Numbered from the stretch's first letter, positions 16,076 through 25,730 are shown. The stretch is DNA of 34,347 nucleotides from Streptomyces sp. UW30 (GCF_008042075.1 NZ_RDBN01000053.1:1674352-1708698); one strand, 5' to 3'. A program made the numbers and translations. Notes: generated by a model not told the origin, from the sequence alone.

Positions 16076-17188
16076 ATGACAGCAGCAGGGAAGCACCAGG
16101 TGAGCCGCGCGGAAACCTCACGTCGAGGAAGCCGGCCCGGCCGGGCGGGCATCAGAGACGTGGCGGCCGCCGCCGGGGTCTCCATCACGACCGTCTCCGA
16201 TGCCCTCAACGGCAAGGGCCGGCTCCCCGACGCCACCCGACGCCATGTCCGCGAAGTCGCCGACCGACTGGGCTACCGCCCCTCGGCCGCGGCCCGAACA
16301 CTACGCACCGGCAAGTCAGGACTCATCGGCCTGACCGTGACGACATACGGGGATGAACCTTTCACCTTCACCGAGTTCGCGTACTTCGCCGAGATGGCCC
16401 GTGCGGCCACCTCGGCCGCGCTCGCCCGCGGCTACGCCCTCGTGATCCTCCCCGCGACCTCGCGCCACGACGTGTGGTCGAACGTCGCCCTCGACGGCAC
16501 GGTCGTCATCGACCCGTCCGACCAGGACCCGGTCGTCAGCGAACTGGTCAGACAAGGCCTCCCGGTCGTCTCCGACGGGCGGCCCGCCGGTTCACTCCCG
16601 GTCACGGCCTGGGTCGACAACGATCACGAGGCCGCCGTAATGGGCATCCTCGACCACCTGGCCGACGCCGGCGCCCGCCGGATCGGTCTGCTGACCGGAA
16701 CCACGACGGACACGTACACCCATCTGTCGACCACCGCGTACCTGCGCTGGTGCGAACGTGTCGGCCAGGACCCGGTGTACGAGGCGTACCCGGCGCACGA
16801 CCCGTGCGCGGGCGCCGTCGCCGCCGACCGGCTGCTCGCCCGACCCGACCGCCCCGACGCGGTCTACGGCCTGTTCGACCCGAACGGCACCGACCTGCTC
16901 GCCGCCGCCCGCCGCTACGGCATGCGGGTACCGGACGACCTGCTTCTGGTGTGTTGCAGCGAGTCCACGGTGTACGCCAACACCGAGCCGCCCGTCACCA
17001 CGCTCTCTCTCAAGCCGCGCCGCATCGGCACGGCGGTGGTCCAGCTCCTCATCGATGCCATCGAGGGGGTCGACTCGGACCAGCCGGTCGAGCAGGTGAT
17101 ACCGACGGAGCTGATCGTGCGTACCTCGTCCCAGCGACGCCCGCCGCGCACGACGGTCAGCCCGCCCCGGTCGCCCGAGGATCGGTAA
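16076..17188 (+). CDS. LacI-family transcriptional regulator
   Basis: A 370-residue regulator. Residues 20-85 carry the LacI helix-turn-helix and hinge: GIRDVAAAAGVSITTVSDAL, then REVADRLGYRPSAAARTLRTG. The remainder is a periplasmic-binding-protein-like effector domain with FDGTVVID-type strands, an inter-lobe VDNDHEAAVMGILDHLADAG segment, and TLSLKPRRIGTAVVQLLIDAI near the C-terminus. The effector is not identifiable; no sugar-utilisation genes adjoin, so it may act elsewhere or on itself. ATG 16076 is chosen because a TACTAT box predicts a leaderless start and the residues encoded upstream are not family-like. A long-loop hairpin follows the stop. Confidence 0.88.
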   Translation: MTAAGKHQVSRAETSRRGSRPGRAGIRDVAAAAGVSITTVSDALNGKGRLPDATRRHVREVADRLGYRPSAAARTLRTGKSGLIGLTVTTYGDEPFTFTEFAYFAEMARAATSAALARGYALVILPATSRHDVWSNVALDGTVVIDPSDQDPVVSELVRQGLPVVSDGRPAGSLPVTAWVDNDHEAAVMGILDHLADAGARRIGLLTGTTTDTYTHLSTTAYLRWCERVGQDPVYEAYPAHDPCAGAVAADRLLARPDRPDAVYGLFDPNGTDLLAAARRYGMRVPDDLLLVCCSESTVYANTEPPVTTLSLKPRRIGTAVVQLLIDAIEGVDSDQPVEQVIPTELIVRTSSQRRPPRTTVSPPRSPEDR

Positions 17189-17209
17189 ACGCCCTCCGAA
17201 ACACGGTAC

Positions 17210-17264
17210 GGGCAGGTCGGGGGGCCGGGCCGAGCCTGGTCGTCGAGTGGTCGAAGACCTGCCC
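17210..17264 (+). terminator. Long-loop inverted repeat after the LacI gene
   Basis: GGGCAGGTC (17210-17218) and GACCTGCCC (17256-17264) are perfect nine-base arms around 37 bases that are themselves GC-rich. It begins 22 bases after the stop. Terminator role is inferred. Confidence 0.4.
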
Positions 17265-17282
17265 AATCGGGGCGAAAGCCGC

Positions 17283-17311
17283 GGTGAACAGGAGTCCTGC
17301 TCCGATTCACC
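17283..17311 (+). repeat. Imperfect hairpin upstream of the metallophosphoesterase
   Basis: GGTGAA and GGAG pair with CTCC and TTCACC around a TCCTG loop, with a CA/GA internal mismatch: a 10-bp interrupted stem. A TATGAT -10-like box follows at 17347-17352, so this hairpin lies just upstream of the likely promoter and could be an operator. Confidence 0.4.
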
Positions 17312-17430
17312 ACCCCTGGGTCATCACATGGCGCGATCGGCATTCCTATGATGGGCCCACGACACCCGCGGGCCGCTGCGACCAGGCAGTCCGATGCGGT
17401 GCAGATGCGGCGCGATGGTGGAGGGGTCTG

Positions 17431-18507
17431 ATGACTCAGGGGGCCGGTCAGGGACCCGAGGTGGAGCGGACGGCGACGTTGCGCGACTTCCGGGTGCCCG
17501 CTTATGTCCACGAGACCGGTCCGTACGGCCAGAGCACACACCCGGGCGAGGTCGCCCCGCCCGCCGACGAGGCCTATCCCGAGGGGTACACGCCGACGCA
17601 GCGGGACCTGCCGGTGATCAACCGCGGCGACACTGTTCAGGTGCACGTCGACCCCGCCTCCCTGCCGGTGCAGCAGTCGACGAGCGGCCCCGGCCCGCTC
17701 TTCGTCGTCGGCGACGTGCACGGCTATCTCGACGAGCTGGTGGCCGCCCTCCAGGAGAAGGGCCTGATCGACTCGGCGGGGAACTGGTGCGCGGGCACCG
17801 CACGGCTGTGGTTCCTCGGCGACTTCACCGACCGCGGCCCGGACGGCATCGGCGTCGTCGACCTCGTGATGAGGCTGTCCGCCGAGTCCGCGGCGGCCGG
17901 CGGCTACTGCAAGGCCCTCATGGGCAACCACGAGCTGCTGCTGATCGGCGCCAAACGCTTCGGCGACACCCCGGTCAACTCCGGCGCGGGCACCGCCACC
18001 TTCCAGGCGGCCTGGCTGCTCAACGGCGGCCAGAAGACCGACATGGACCGCCTCCAGGACCACCATCTGCAGTGGATGTCCCGGCTGGACGCCATGGAAG
18101 AGGTCGACGGGCATCTGCTCGTGCACTCGGACACCACCGCCTATCTCGACTACGGCGATTCGATCGAAGCGGTCAACGACACCGTCCGCGAAACGCTCAC
18201 GCGCAATGACGCCGACGAGGTCTGGGACCTCTTCCGCAAGTTCACCAAGCGGTTCTCCTTCCGCGACGAGGGCGGCCCGGACCACGTGCGCTCCCTGCTC
18301 GATACGTACGGCGGCACCCGCATCGTTCACGGCCACAGCCCCATTCCGTATCTGCTGGGCGACGTCGGCTCCGAGGACGGCGAGGACAGCACCGGGCCCC
18401 TGGTGGAGGGACCGCACGTCTACGCCGAAGGGCTCGCCATCGCGATGGACGGCGGCGTGACCATGGCCGGAAAGCTGCTGGTCCAGCAACTTCCCCTGGA
18501 TATCTGA
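17431..18507 (+). CDS. Metallophosphoesterase
   Basis: A 358-residue calcineurin-like phosphoesterase. After about 90 residues of linker-like N-terminus come the family motifs: GDVHGYLDEL, GDFTDRGPDG, MGNHE and, late, VHGHSPIPYL, which together bind two metal ions. The arrangement resembles PPP-type/Ser-Thr phosphatase or Ap4A hydrolase relatives; the substrate is not evident. GGAGG is seven bases before ATG 17431, and a TATGAT -10-like box lies at 17347-17352. The large open frame extending upstream to 16474 is a shadow of the LacI gene. A hairpin follows the stop. Confidence 0.88.
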   Translation: MTQGAGQGPEVERTATLRDFRVPAYVHETGPYGQSTHPGEVAPPADEAYPEGYTPTQRDLPVINRGDTVQVHVDPASLPVQQSTSGPGPLFVVGDVHGYLDELVAALQEKGLIDSAGNWCAGTARLWFLGDFTDRGPDGIGVVDLVMRLSAESAAAGGYCKALMGNHELLLIGAKRFGDTPVNSGAGTATFQAAWLLNGGQKTDMDRLQDHHLQWMSRLDAMEEVDGHLLVHSDTTAYLDYGDSIEAVNDTVRETLTRNDADEVWDLFRKFTKRFSFRDEGGPDHVRSLLDTYGGTRIVHGHSPIPYLLGDVGSEDGEDSTGPLVEGPHVYAEGLAIAMDGGVTMAGKLLVQQLPLDI

Positions 18508-18523
18508 ACGTTCACCGGGCAGA

Positions 18524-18553
18524 CGTCCCCCCATCACGCAGGGATGGAGGACG
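18524..18553 (+). terminator. Hairpin after the metallophosphoesterase gene
   Basis: CGTCC and CCATC pair with GATGG and GGACG, with a small internal loop (CC/A) and a short apical loop, 17 bases after the stop. No T-tract. Confidence 0.45.
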
Positions 18554-18706
18554 GCGCAGGCCAGGGCCCAATTTTGGCAAACCCCCTGTCACCGTGTGCC
18601 GTCACCGCTCTACCATCGGCTTATCCGTAGCAGGCTCCCCTCCGTTTCTGCCCGACGGCTCGTTGGCATGCGAGCCCCAAGCCCTACGGAGCATCGGGGG
18701 ATGCAC

Positions 18707-19570
18707 ATGAACAGCGTTCCGCAGCACCTGCACAGCGAGGACCGCCAGGAGTACGAGCGGATCCTCGACGAGGCGCTGCGCTCCGCACCACACCGCCCGG
18801 AACTGGCCGCTGTGGGACAGCGGCTCAACCCCGAACAGCTGCGCACCATGGCGCTGAACGCCACCGCACTCATCACGGCGGCCGCGGCGACCGAGTACCA
18901 GCACTACGTGAAGGTCCGCGAGGAACTGCGCCAACCGGCGCCGTCCACCCCGTCGTCCGCCCGCCAGGCCGACTCCGCCGAGTCGGGCACAGGGGCAATG
19001 GGGCTCGCCACCACCATGGGCGAGGTCGCCGAGACGGCCGGCCCGGGCGTCGTCGCCGTGGTCGCCGTCCTGGCACCCGTCCTCGCCGGCACCGCCGCGG
19101 CGATCTTCCTGCTCGTCGGCTACATCCTGAAGATGTTCAACCCCGAGCCGGCGTTCGCCCAGACGATGCTGACCACCGGTTGGGTGTTCGGCGCCATCGC
19201 GGCGGCCGCGATCCTGGTCGCCGCCGTCGGACTCCTCCTCACCGCTCTGCGCAACCGTCCGGCCTTCGATTCCGGGCCGTACGGCGAACTGAGCGAAGAG
19301 GTGGCCCGGGCCAGGGAAGTCTGGCGCGAAGCCCTGCTGGAGCGCGGTGTCCTGCCTTTCCTACGGGAGGCACTCGCCGACCCCGGCACGGCGGCGGCCC
19401 TGCACCGCACGGCACCGACGACTCCGGCCGGCCGCATCCCGAACCTCGGCTACGACCGCCCGGGTTTCAGCAGCCCGGACGACGGCGCCTCCCGGGGCTC
19501 GCGGCCGAGCTTCAGCAGCCCGGACTACACGAGCCCGGACTTCGGAGGGCCGGAACACCAGCCGGAGTAG
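18707..19570 (+). CDS. Two-TM membrane protein of unknown function
   Basis: A 287-residue protein I do not recognise by name. Residues 1-80 are helical and soluble (EDRQEYERILDEALRSAP, NATALITAAAATEYQHY). Two hydrophobic segments follow: GVVAVVAVLAPVLAGTAAAI and its continuation to KMF, then GWVFGAIAAAAILVAAVGLLL. After that come an amphipathic helical segment (EVAREVW-like) and a Pro/Ser/Gly tail with three copies of FSSPD or a close variant. The topology puts both termini on the same side, probably the cytoplasm. ATG 18707 has a GGGGG six bases upstream; ATG 18701 is the alternative. Its promoter is likely near the TACCAT at about 18612. Confidence 0.7.
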   Translation: MNSVPQHLHSEDRQEYERILDEALRSAPHRPELAAVGQRLNPEQLRTMALNATALITAAAATEYQHYVKVREELRQPAPSTPSSARQADSAESGTGAMGLATTMGEVAETAGPGVVAVVAVLAPVLAGTAAAIFLLVGYILKMFNPEPAFAQTMLTTGWVFGAIAAAAILVAAVGLLLTALRNRPAFDSGPYGELSEEVARAREVWREALLERGVLPFLREALADPGTAAALHRTAPTTPAGRIPNLGYDRPGFSSPDDGASRGSRPSFSSPDYTSPDFGGPEHQPE

Positions 19571-19650
19571 CCCCTCGGCTTGCGCCCCCGCCGTGAGAAG
19601 GCCCCCATCAGGGGACCCTCCTCCTCGACGGAACCCCGGGGATGTCTCCT

Positions 19651-19750
19651 CGGGGAGGCGCAAGCCGAACAGCGGGGCAGCACGCCCAACAGACGGGCAG
19701 CACTCCCAACAGCCGGGCCATAAGCCCGACCGCAGGGCAGCACTCCGGAC
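19651..19750. repeat. Degenerate 20-bp tandem repeat
   Basis: Five consecutive 20-base units (19651, 19671, 19691, 19711, 19731). The clearest are 19671-19690 AGCGGGGCAGCACGCCCAAC and 19691-19710 AGACGGGCAGCACTCCCAAC. The unit at 19711 is the most divergent. The period is not a multiple of three and the region is non-coding. It lies between the convergent membrane-protein and thiC genes. Confidence 0.75.
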
Positions 19751-19786
19751 ACCGGGCATGGCGCGCCTTGCGTCAGGCCGCCGACG

Positions 19787-21601
<1,815 letters not shown>

Positions 21602-21662
21602 CTACGCCGGCATTACCCGGTAACAGGTTCGGCGGTCGACGCAGCGATATCCGTCCGCCGAC

Positions 21663-21676
21663 GTTTCGTGTGAAAC
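21663..21676. promoter_or_regulatory. parS-like site A (two mismatches) in the riboswitch
   Basis: GTTTCGTGTGAAAC, differing from the parS consensus at two central positions. It lies in the variable arm of the thiC TPP riboswitch. Confidence 0.45.
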
Positions 21677-21695
21677 ATCACTCGCGATGAGTGAT

Positions 21696-21709
21696 GTTTC
21701 ATGTGAAAC
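21696..21709. promoter_or_regulatory. parS-like site B (one mismatch) in the riboswitch
   Basis: GTTTCATGTGAAAC, one central mismatch from parS, and flanked so that 21693-21712 forms a near-continuous palindrome with perfect nine-base arms. It lies 20 bases from site A. Confidence 0.6.
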
Positions 21710-21763
21710 ATCGCTGGGACGGAGGTCAGCGCCCTCTCAGCCCGGTGCTCCGAGCTCCCGCGT

Positions 21764-21792
21764 GTACAAAGGTGTCTCCACGCTAGCGTCAA
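21764..21792 (-). promoter_or_regulatory. Probable thiC promoter
   Basis: On the - strand, a TTGACG -35 (21787-21792) and a TTGTAC -10-like hexamer (21764-21769) are separated by 17 bases. Transcription would begin near 21757, right at the 5' edge of the riboswitch. The -10 is a weak match, so the assignment rests mainly on the -35 and position. Confidence 0.5.
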
Positions 21793-21842
21793 TTCGGGCG
21801 CGCTGAACAGGGGGCCCCTGCCGTTCTTGCGATGATCGGTCG

Positions 21843-23681
21843 GTGACCTCGCCGCATGAGCCTCCGTACCCACCGCCCGAGCCGCCCCGCGGCTCGGGCT
21901 CCGGAAACGACCCCGCTAGGGGCAACGGCCGTACGGGCGGCCGGGGTCCAGGCGTCCCCGGAGGCAGATACGACGGTGGATACGGCCCTGGCTCCACGGG
22001 CGGCCACGACGGTCGCACGGCTGAAACCGGCGGGTGGCACGAGCACGGCACGCGCCCGGGTGGGATGCCGGAGCCCCGGGGCGGAGGCGGCGCATGGCAT
22101 GAACCCGGCTCCCGGCCCGGCGGTATGCACGAGCACGGGGGCGAAGCCGGCGGCGGGCACGAGCGCGGACCTGACTTCGGTGGTCCGCACGAGCACGGGC
22201 CCGGTTCCGGCGGCCCGACCGGGCAGGGGCCCGGCCCGAGCGATCGGCCCGGTCCCGACGCCGGTGGCGGTCATGGTCACGGCCCCGGAGCCGGCGGCGG
22301 GCGGGGCGGTCGCGACGGTGACGGGCACGGACACGGACACGGGCATTCGCACAGTCACGCTCACGGTCCCGCGGCTCCCGTCTCCCAGCACCTGCGCAAG
22401 ATCATCGCGGCGATTCTGATCCCGTTCGCCGCGGCTGTCGTGGTGGGGCTCGCGGTGCTGTGGCCGGGCGGTGCCCCGGGCCACGAGCGCACCGGTGTCG
22501 GCTTCGACCGGCAGACCCAGCAGGCCACGGTCACCAAGGTGGTCGAGCTGAGCTGCAAGGACGTCAACGCTTCGGGCGTTCCGCCGACCGGCGACACCTC
22601 CACCCCCGAGGGGTCCTCCGCAGCGCAACAGGAGAGCGGCACCTGCAAGAAAGCGACGATCCGCGTCGACACCGGCAAGGACAAGGGCCGTACGTTCACG
22701 GAGATCGTGCAGCCCGACCAGTCGCGGCAGTTGCACGAGGGCCAGGAAGTCGTGGTCGCCTACGAGCCCTCCGCCCCCAAGGACCTCCAGTACTCGGTCA
22801 CCGATGTGAACCGGCGCGTGCCGTTGGCCGTGCTCGCCGGCATCTTCGCAGTCGCCGTCGTGGTCGTCGGGCGGATGCGGGGCGTCATGGCGCTGATCTC
22901 GCTGGCCATCAGCTTCATGGTGCTCAACTTCTTCATCCTGCCCGCGATCCTCCAGGGCTCGAACCCGCTGGTCGTGGCAGTGGTGGGGTCGAGCGCGATC
23001 ATGCTGATCGCCCTCTATCTGTGCCACGGCCTCTCTGCCCGTACCTCGGTCGCGGTGCTCGGCACGCTGATCTCGCTGCTGCTGATCGGCATCCTCGGCT
23101 CGGTGTTCATCGACTGGGCCGTGCTCACCGGCAACACCGACGACAACACCGGCCTCATCCACGGGCTGTATCCGTCGATCGACATGAGCGGTCTGCTGCT
23201 GGCCGGCATCATCATCGGTTCGCTCGGTGTCCTCGACGACGTGACGGTCACCCAGACCTCCGCCGTCTGGGAGCTGCACGAGGCCAATCCCACGATGGGC
23301 TGGCGCGGGCTGTACCGGGCGGGCATCCGCATCGGGCGCGACCACATCGCCTCCGTCGTCAACACACTCGTCCTCGCCTACGCGGGTGCCGCATTGCCGC
23401 TGTTGCTGCTCTTCTCGATCGCGCAGAGCGGCGTCGGCACGGTCGCCAACAGCGAGCTGGTCGCGGAGGAGATCGTGCGCACGCTGGTGGGCTCCATCGG
23501 CCTCGTGGCGTCGGTACCGGTCACCACCGCCCTCGCGGCCCTGGTGGTCTCGGCGGACCGGTCGGCGGCGAGCTCGGTGCCGACCGGTGCCCAGCCGGTC
23601 CCGGCAGGCGCTCAGCCGGGTCCCACGGGCGCTCAACCGGGGCAGGGGCGCGGCGGGCGGGGACGACGTCGGAAGCGGTGA
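21843..23681 (+). CDS. YibE/F-family membrane protein with Gly/His-rich N-terminal tail
   Basis: A 612-residue protein. Residues 1-180 are low-complexity, very rich in Gly, Pro and His, with HEHG/HGHG runs and a final GHGHGHGHSHSHAHG. A TM helix (IIAAILIPFAAAVVVGLAVLW) and an extracytoplasmic domain with two Cys follow. The YibE/F permease-like core then has about seven TM helices and the family motif LGVLDDVTVTQTSAVWEL. The tail ends in PTGAQP repeats and RGRRRKR. YibE/F transport activity is not established. The His runs could bind divalent metal. GTG 21843 begins the frame; a GATGAT box at about 21831 suggests a near-leaderless transcript. The gene is divergent from thiC. Confidence 0.85.
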   Translation: MTSPHEPPYPPPEPPRGSGSGNDPARGNGRTGGRGPGVPGGRYDGGYGPGSTGGHDGRTAETGGWHEHGTRPGGMPEPRGGGGAWHEPGSRPGGMHEHGGEAGGGHERGPDFGGPHEHGPGSGGPTGQGPGPSDRPGPDAGGGHGHGPGAGGGRGGRDGDGHGHGHGHSHSHAHGPAAPVSQHLRKIIAAILIPFAAAVVVGLAVLWPGGAPGHERTGVGFDRQTQQATVTKVVELSCKDVNASGVPPTGDTSTPEGSSAAQQESGTCKKATIRVDTGKDKGRTFTEIVQPDQSRQLHEGQEVVVAYEPSAPKDLQYSVTDVNRRVPLAVLAGIFAVAVVVVGRMRGVMALISLAISFMVLNFFILPAILQGSNPLVVAVVGSSAIMLIALYLCHGLSARTSVAVLGTLISLLLIGILGSVFIDWAVLTGNTDDNTGLIHGLYPSIDMSGLLLAGIIIGSLGVLDDVTVTQTSAVWELHEANPTMGWRGLYRAGIRIGRDHIASVVNTLVLAYAGAALPLLLLFSIAQSGVGTVANSELVAEEIVRTLVGSIGLVASVPVTTALAALVVSADRSAASSVPTGAQPVPAGAQPGPTGAQPGQGRGGRGRRRKR

Positions 23682-24134
23682 CGTAGGGGCGACCGCGCAA
23701 GCGGTGACGCGTGGACGGCGGCGGAAACGCTGACGCGGGGCGACTCGGAAGCCCGGGCCGGCGACTACAGCACGGTGGCCACGGCGGCGGCCAGCCGACC
23801 GATGTCGGCGGCGTGCCGGCCGACTGGGCAAGCCTTGTCGGCGGCGGAGCCATGACGCCATGGCAACAGCGGGTGACTCTGGCGACAGCGGCGTAGACGC
23901 CGTGGCAGCCGCGCCGACAGAGACGTGAAAGCCGCGCCAACGGAGAGGCAGAAGCCCCGCCGACGATCGCCGTACAGCCGCCCCGCCGACGGCTGAAGGG
24001 CGCCGAGCCGACGCGGCCGACTTCGCCCATCCGGCGGAGCGCAAAGTACACCCGGCGGCAAGGAAGCGCTCCCACGCGCCCCTTGTGCGCCGCTGAAGCG
24101 TTACGCCACCCCCACCCATGCCCGGCGTAACGCT
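23682..24134. other. Gene-free convergent region between the YibE/F and ssgA genes
   Basis: 453 bases with no credible gene. Long frames on both strands here are GC-rich shadows without similarity. It contains a partial copy of the YibE/F gene end (23706-23733, again encoding a GRRRKR-stop in another frame), a degenerate 23-bp tandem repeat and, at its right end, a strong hairpin. Confidence 0.65.
23907..23998. repeat. Degenerate 23-bp tandem repeat
   Basis: Units at 23907, 23930, 23953 and 23976 each start AGCC and share an AGCCGCGCCGAC-type core (for example AGCCGCGCCGACAGAG and AGCCGCGCCAACGGAG); the fourth has a three-base insertion. Non-coding. Confidence 0.6.
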
Positions 24135-24138
24135 TCAG
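24093..24138 (-). terminator. Strong 15-bp hairpin at the ssgA 3' end
   Basis: CTGAAGCGTTACGCC (24093-24107) and GGCGTAACGCTTCAG (24124-24138) are perfect arms with a 16-base C-rich loop. The ssgA stop codon lies within the proximal arm. It could terminate transcription from both sides of this convergent region. Confidence 0.75.
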
Positions 24139-24572
24139 CCGGCGCTCTGCTCTTCCGCGAGGATGCGGTCCAGGGCCTCGTCGAGATGGGCGTCGAAGTC
24201 GGCGAGCGCGCCCTCCTGGCCGAGCGGCACCAGCTTGTCGGTGCGGTCGAGGAAGGCCACGAGCGGCGCCACCGAGGACCGGAACAGCGCTTGGTCCGCA
24301 CCGACCTGAAGCCGGATCAGAACGTCGCCCAGCGTCTCGGAACCGGCAGGTGAGACGCGTACATCACCCTCACCGCACGGCCTGCCCACCCCGTCCACCA
24401 GCAGCTCCCGGCCGAAGGCCCAGGTCACCGGTGCATCACCGGGGAGGTGGAAGGTCAGCCGCACCGCGTAGGGATCACAGGTCTCGTAGCGCAGCTCCAC
24501 CGGGATGCGGAAGGAGAGCTCCTCGGACACGAGAAAGCTCATCATGACCTCTGCCTGTACGGACTCTCGCAT
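24135..24572 (-). CDS. ssgA: SsgA, sporulation/septation activator (SALP family)
   Basis: A small SsgA-like protein (145 residues from the first start). SALPs occur only in sporulating actinomycetes; SsgA localises to future division sites and stimulates sporulation septum formation, acting with SsgB ahead of FtsZ. Recognisable: MMSFLVSEELSFRIPVELRYETCDPYAVRLTFHLP, WAFGRELL, VLIRLQVGADQALFRSS and PLVAFLDRTDKLVPLGQE. Starts at 24572, 24545 and 24542 are all possible; GAGG lies closest to the two ATGs at 24545/24542, which would give 135-136 residues. The ssgR gene immediately upstream encodes its known activator. The stop is inside a terminator stem. Confidence 0.95.
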   Translation of the reverse strand: MRESVQAEVMMSFLVSEELSFRIPVELRYETCDPYAVRLTFHLPGDAPVTWAFGRELLVDGVGRPCGEGDVRVSPAGSETLGDVLIRLQVGADQALFRSSVAPLVAFLDRTDKLVPLGQEGALADFDAHLDEALDRILAEEQSAG

Positions 24573-24669
24573 CGCCTACCCCGTCGGTTGCCTTCGACTG
24601 GCCGGGACCGGACCCCAGGCCTGGTGGAATCTTGCTGAACGTACACGAGAGATCACAAGGAGTGAGTTT

Positions 24670-25530
24670 TCAGATACTGATAGAGATCGCCAGTGACCCC
24701 AGGAGCCGCCCGACCTCCTCCTGGAGCTGCCGCGCCGCGGACAGCAGTCGGTCGTCCTGCTGGACGGGCAGCGAGATGGCCATCGTCGCGGCTGTGGTGC
24801 CCAGCGTGATCGGGATCGCCGCGCATACCGTGCCCAGCGCGTACTCCTGGCGCTCGGTCACCGGCTCCATCCGACGGATCCGTTCGAGACGCCGGAGCAG
24901 GGTGCGGCTGTCGCGGACCGTGTACGGGGTGATGGACTGCACGGGGTGGCGCTCGAGGTGGTCGCGCCGGGCGTCCTCGTCCAGCTGGGACAGCAGGCAC
25001 TGGCCGATGGCGTGGGCGTGCCCGGTCTCACGGAAGTCGGCCCATTCCTCGACCGCCGGATTGCCCGGGGTGTCGGAGACGCACACGACCTCGATCTCGC
25101 CGTCGCGGTACTGGGCGTAGTACACGGGGACACCGATGGCGTCACGGCATTGGGCGAGCGTGTCGGCGACCGTGCTGCGACGTTTCTGCTCGGCTCCGCT
25201 GCTGCTCAGCCGCACGGCTGCCTCACCGAGGAAGAACAGCCCTTTGTCGCGACGCAGATAGCCCTCGTGCACCAGGGTGCGCAGGAGGTGGTACGCCGTG
25301 GGCAGTGCCAGACCCGTCTCGCGGGCGAGTTGCTTGGCGGGGGCGCCGTACGCGTGCTCGGCGACGCATTCCAGCAGGCGCATCGCGCGCTGGACGGATC
25401 CGATCAGCGTCGCGGAGTTCGGCTGCTCCGCGGGTTCCGCAGAGGCCTGCCGCGGCACCTGGGGTACGGAGGAGCGCGGTCGGGCCAGGGGGGCGTGGGG
25501 TTGTGAGGTTGCGGTGTCTACCGTGGCCAA
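24670..25530 (-). CDS. ssgR: SsgR, IclR-type activator of ssgA
   Basis: A 286-residue IclR-family regulator. The winged helix is APAKQLARETGLALPTAYHLLRTLVHEGYL after a variable Pro-rich N-terminus of about 40 residues; the C-terminal ligand-binding domain includes GHAHAIGQCLLSQLDEDAR and AAIPITLGTTAATMAISLPVQ. In S. coelicolor SsgR directly activates ssgA, and position 97 bases upstream of ssgA identifies the gene. The first start is a TTG at 25530 with GGGAG six bases upstream; the extra N-terminal residues are poorly conserved-looking, so a later start is possible. A TAGAGT -10-like box lies upstream at about 25632-25637 on the - strand. Confidence 0.92.
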   Translation of the reverse strand: MATVDTATSQPHAPLARPRSSVPQVPRQASAEPAEQPNSATLIGSVQRAMRLLECVAEHAYGAPAKQLARETGLALPTAYHLLRTLVHEGYLRRDKGLFFLGEAAVRLSSSGAEQKRRSTVADTLAQCRDAIGVPVYYAQYRDGEIEVVCVSDTPGNPAVEEWADFRETGHAHAIGQCLLSQLDEDARRDHLERHPVQSITPYTVRDSRTLLRRLERIRRMEPVTERQEYALGTVCAAIPITLGTTAATMAISLPVQQDDRLLSAARQLQEEVGRLLGSLAISISI

Positions 25531-25673
25531 GGGTCACTCCCGAAGCGCGAGGGGGGCCGCCCGTGCTGGGAAACACGGGTGGGGGTGTACGCCGCTCGCG
25601 GGGGGTCGTCCCCGCGTCGATTTTCCGGACTCTATTGGTCAGCCACTGCCTGCCGACGCTCTGTCCGGGAAAC

Positions 25674-25691
25674 TTCCCTCGCCCGAGGGAA
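25674..25691. terminator. Perfect palindrome between ssgR and the DUF5326 gene
   Basis: TTCCCTCG-CC-CGAGGGAA, eight-base perfect arms. It lies 40 bases after the DUF5326 stop and upstream of ssgR, so it may end that transcript or serve as an operator for ssgR. Confidence 0.45.
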
Positions 25692-25730
25692 CCGGTGATT
25701 CCTGTTACCGCCCACCGGTCCCCACGGCCC

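Noticed and set aside
23720..24060. A possible small gene in the convergent gap before ssgA (several frames of 60-180 codons)
   Set aside because: All frames are equally open because of GC content, none has a ribosome site, and repeats explain the sequence better.
21789..24119. A 776-codon open frame on the - strand opposite the YibE/F gene
   Set aside because: No family motif, His/Arg/Gly composition typical of an antisense shadow of a GC-rich gene, and the + strand frame has clear TM helices and a YibE/F signature.
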